DNA of 64,000 bases from Vreelandella halophila (GTDB lineage Bacteria; Pseudomonadota; Gammaproteobacteria; Pseudomonadales; Oleiphilaceae). The stretch is taken from assembly GCF_019903425.1 (NCBI RefSeq), contig NZ_JACHUZ010000013.1, forward strand, positions 2,362,361 to 2,426,360, read 5' to 3'. The notes under the pieces were generated by a model. That model saw only the letters and a program-made list of their open reading frames with translations, was not told the DNA's origin and did no database searches. How positions within the stretch are numbered: position 1 is the first letter of the stretch; every line of letters begins with the position of its first letter. Position numbers and translations under genes: made by a program. Below are positions 62,556-64,000 of this stretch, piece after piece.

Positions 62556-63172
62556 TATTTCCGATCTTTTAACGATATAACAAACTTAAACCGGAAAAAA
62601 TAAAGATCAACAAGAACAAAATCTTTATACCTTTCGAATCCCGCTTTCAAAATGCCTCTTATCGAGCTCTCATTTACAGACTGACACGCAACATAAACCT
62701 CAGAGCTATCAGAAACCTCACACAACTTCGCTAAAACAAGCGGATAAACTCCTTTGCCGCGAAATCCTGGATATGTAAAACAATCGTAGATGTAAAAAAT
62801 TTCTTTATTCAGATCAATGCCGTTTGCTATATACGAAAAATAAAGTGAGGACTGATACCCTCCCCACCCGTAGCCTGCGAGCGTCTTATCAAGAAAAAGA
62901 CAGACCAGAACTTCGCCATTTTCAATACGGGATTTAGTTTTTCCTAATAAATCTTTACCAAGCACTTGCGCAATTTTTTCTTGATTAGATTTTTTTGAAA
63001 AAATCTCAAAGTTGGCATTATCAGGGTAGATGCGCTCTTTGTTAACGTTATGCCAAACATAAACCATCTCTTTCTTAATTATTTTCTTGGCAGCACGCCT
63101 TATCAATAATTTTAAGGACCGAATCACCCCCTCAGTTCTAAGGATTGTTAGAATCCTATTTAATTTCGGCAT
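62555..63172 (-). CDS. GNAT-family N-acetyltransferase, AT-rich
   Basis: 205 residues. The GNAT acetyl-CoA loop is visible in YIYDCFTYPGFRGKGVYPLV (RGKGV), followed by VYVACQSVNESSIRGILKAG, a typical Asn-x-x-S-x helix. The N-terminus is strongly basic. Codon use is AT-rich, as in the adjacent ATP-grasp gene and the FkbM gene, unlike the rest of the locus. The likely role is acetylation of an amino sugar or of an amino acid decoration. It is one base after the ATP-grasp gene. Confidence 0.82.
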   Translation of the reverse strand: MPKLNRILTILRTEGVIRSLKLLIRRAAKKIIKKEMVYVWHNVNKERIYPDNANFEIFSKKSNQEKIAQVLGKDLLGKTKSRIENGEVLVCLFLDKTLAGYGWGGYQSSLYFSYIANGIDLNKEIFYIYDCFTYPGFRGKGVYPLVLAKLCEVSDSSEVYVACQSVNESSIRGILKAGFERYKDFVLVDLYFFRFKFVISLKDRK

Positions 63173-63173
63173 A

Positions 63174-64000
63174 TTATTTTAATCGTCGCTTAACAAAAAA
63201 CATCACCTTAGATCCGAACCTGATCAAATTAAAAACCTGAACCGCAACCGTCATCCGCAAGTCTTTAATATTAAAATAATCGACCACAACTTGCCTCGGT
63301 TTTTGTACGAGAACCAGATAGCTGCGTATCACGTCTTTTAGTTTTAAATAACCTCGCCAATAGTTGACTATCCCGTCACTTAGGTCTCCCGGATAACGAA
63401 GAGTTTCAAAATAATATAACCGCTCATACTTACTGCAGCGATTAACCTGAAAAGGTAATCCAAACAGATCCAGACTGTAATAGCATCCCTGCTCATGACC
63501 AGAGGCACTCAAAAGGTATGAGTAACCGGGAAGACGTGGATTAACTTCCGTTAAAACATAATCATTCCGTTTTTTGCAAAAGATATACTCAACGTGCGCA
63601 AACCCTTTCCAGTTCTGTTTCTTTAATAAGTCAAATGTCCTTTCCTTGAGCAAGGTATTGTTCTGGATCTGACCACAGTACATCCTACTTGTTGGCAGAC
63701 CCTTCTCACTCAAGGACGTCCGAATTCTTTTTATGGTTACGAAATCTATAAGTTCCCCGTATTGATCAAAATATACATCGCAACTCCAGTTATCTGACAT
63801 CTTAAGATCTATCCACTCCTGGATTAAAACCCCAGATTCATGAAGCTTGAAGTTCTCCTTTTTAATTATATTGGAAAGAGAGTTAAATGCATTTTTTAGC
63901 TCTTCTTGTGAGTGGACTTTGACGTAGTTTCCTCCGGCTAATGAGGTTGGCTTTACAATTAACGGCCAAGTCATGTCACTCGAAAAACGCTCGGCGTCTG
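63174..64000 (-). CDS. ATP-grasp ligase, N-terminus cut by window edge
   Basis: The frame is open to the window end; an internal ATG at 63974 is not taken as the start because ATP-grasp sequence continues before it. Visible are LIVKPTSLAGGNYVKV (ATP-binding Lys), a central LIQEWIDLKMSDNWSCDVYF, and the metal-binding VLTEVNPRLPGYSYLL. At least 274 residues are inside. ATP-grasp enzymes join a carboxylate to an amine or thiol; beside a GNAT protein in an EPS locus it may attach an amino acid or similar group to a sugar, which is inference. The gene is AT-rich. Confidence 0.85.
   Translation of the reverse strand, partial: DAERFSSDMTWPLIVKPTSLAGGNYVKVHSQEELKNAFNSLSNIIKKENFKLHESGVLIQEWIDLKMSDNWSCDVYFDQYGELIDFVTIKRIRTSLSEKGLPTSRMYCGQIQNNTLLKERTFDLLKKQNWKGFAHVEYIFCKKRNDYVLTEVNPRLPGYSYLLSASGHEQGCYYSLDLFGLPFQVNRCSKYERLYYFETLRYPGDLSDGIVNYWRGYLKLKDVIRSYLVLVQKPRQVVVDYFNIKDLRMTVAVQVFNLIRFGSKVMFFVKRRLK

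Noticed and set aside
1-64000. tRNA, rRNA, CRISPR array, intact insertion sequence, prophage
   Set aside because: No cloverleaf, rRNA signature, regular spacer repeat, transposase or integrase was recognised by reading the sequence and translations; a covariance-model scan could still find small RNAs.

Overview
This window reads as a chromosomal segment of a fairly GC-rich, aerobic gammaproteobacterium. The type II secretion cluster, the MerR-type LiuR leucine regulon, the AcuR/AcuI pair and the exosortase-linked polysaccharide locus fit a marine or halophilic lineage, perhaps near Ectothiorhodospiraceae or Halomonas/Marinobacter-type bacteria. That placement is inference from gene content. 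No rRNA, tRNA, CRISPR array, intact insertion sequence or prophage was found.

Left part (1-12 kb). Two CPA2-type cation/proton antiporters are divergent; the leftmost is cut by the window edge. A complete leucine/isovalerate (liu) operon follows on the minus strand: liuR, liuA, liuB, liuC, liuD, HMG-CoA lyase, acetoacetyl-CoA synthetase. A palindromic LiuR-type operator precedes liuR. The operon has two oddities: a perfect 39-bp in-frame tandem duplication inside the biotin-carboxylase active-site motif of liuD, and a large 21-bp-arm inverted repeat between the last two genes.

12-22 kb. gspEFGHIJKLM run on the plus strand, with gspC and a LapG-type cysteine protease divergent from them. gspD, gspN and gspO are not here. 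A glutathione reductase follows gspM.

22-34 kb. A minus-strand unit encodes a TonB-dependent receptor, a periplasmic ABC_sub_bind protein and a hybrid histidine kinase, probably one sensing pathway. Next come an acyltransferase/SDR pair, a small XRE regulator, an ACT-domain protein, acuR-acuI with a matching TetR operator before each gene, an Acg-like nitroreductase plus a membrane M23-like protein, and the decayed remnant of a beta-lactamase-family gene.

34-46 kb. Housekeeping and signalling genes: lytic transglycosylase, DUF4442 hotdog protein, dCache chemoreceptor, GNAT-nitrilase fusion, coiled-coil/HhH protein, PAS-GGDEF-EAL protein, PilZ protein, EamA transporter, and a periplasmic msrB-msrA pair.

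46-64 kb. An exopolysaccharide locus starts with an exosortase-EpsI fusion and continues with several glycosyltransferases, a sulfotransferase, an FkbM methyltransferase, a Wzx-like flippase, an O-antigen-ligase/Wzy-like polymerase, a polysaccharide deacetylase, a CelD/BcsL-type acyltransferase, a GNAT protein and an ATP-grasp enzyme cut by the right edge. Two short ORFs here look like glycosyltransferases that lost their middle. The FkbM gene and the last two genes are clearly AT-richer than their surroundings, suggesting recent acquisition.
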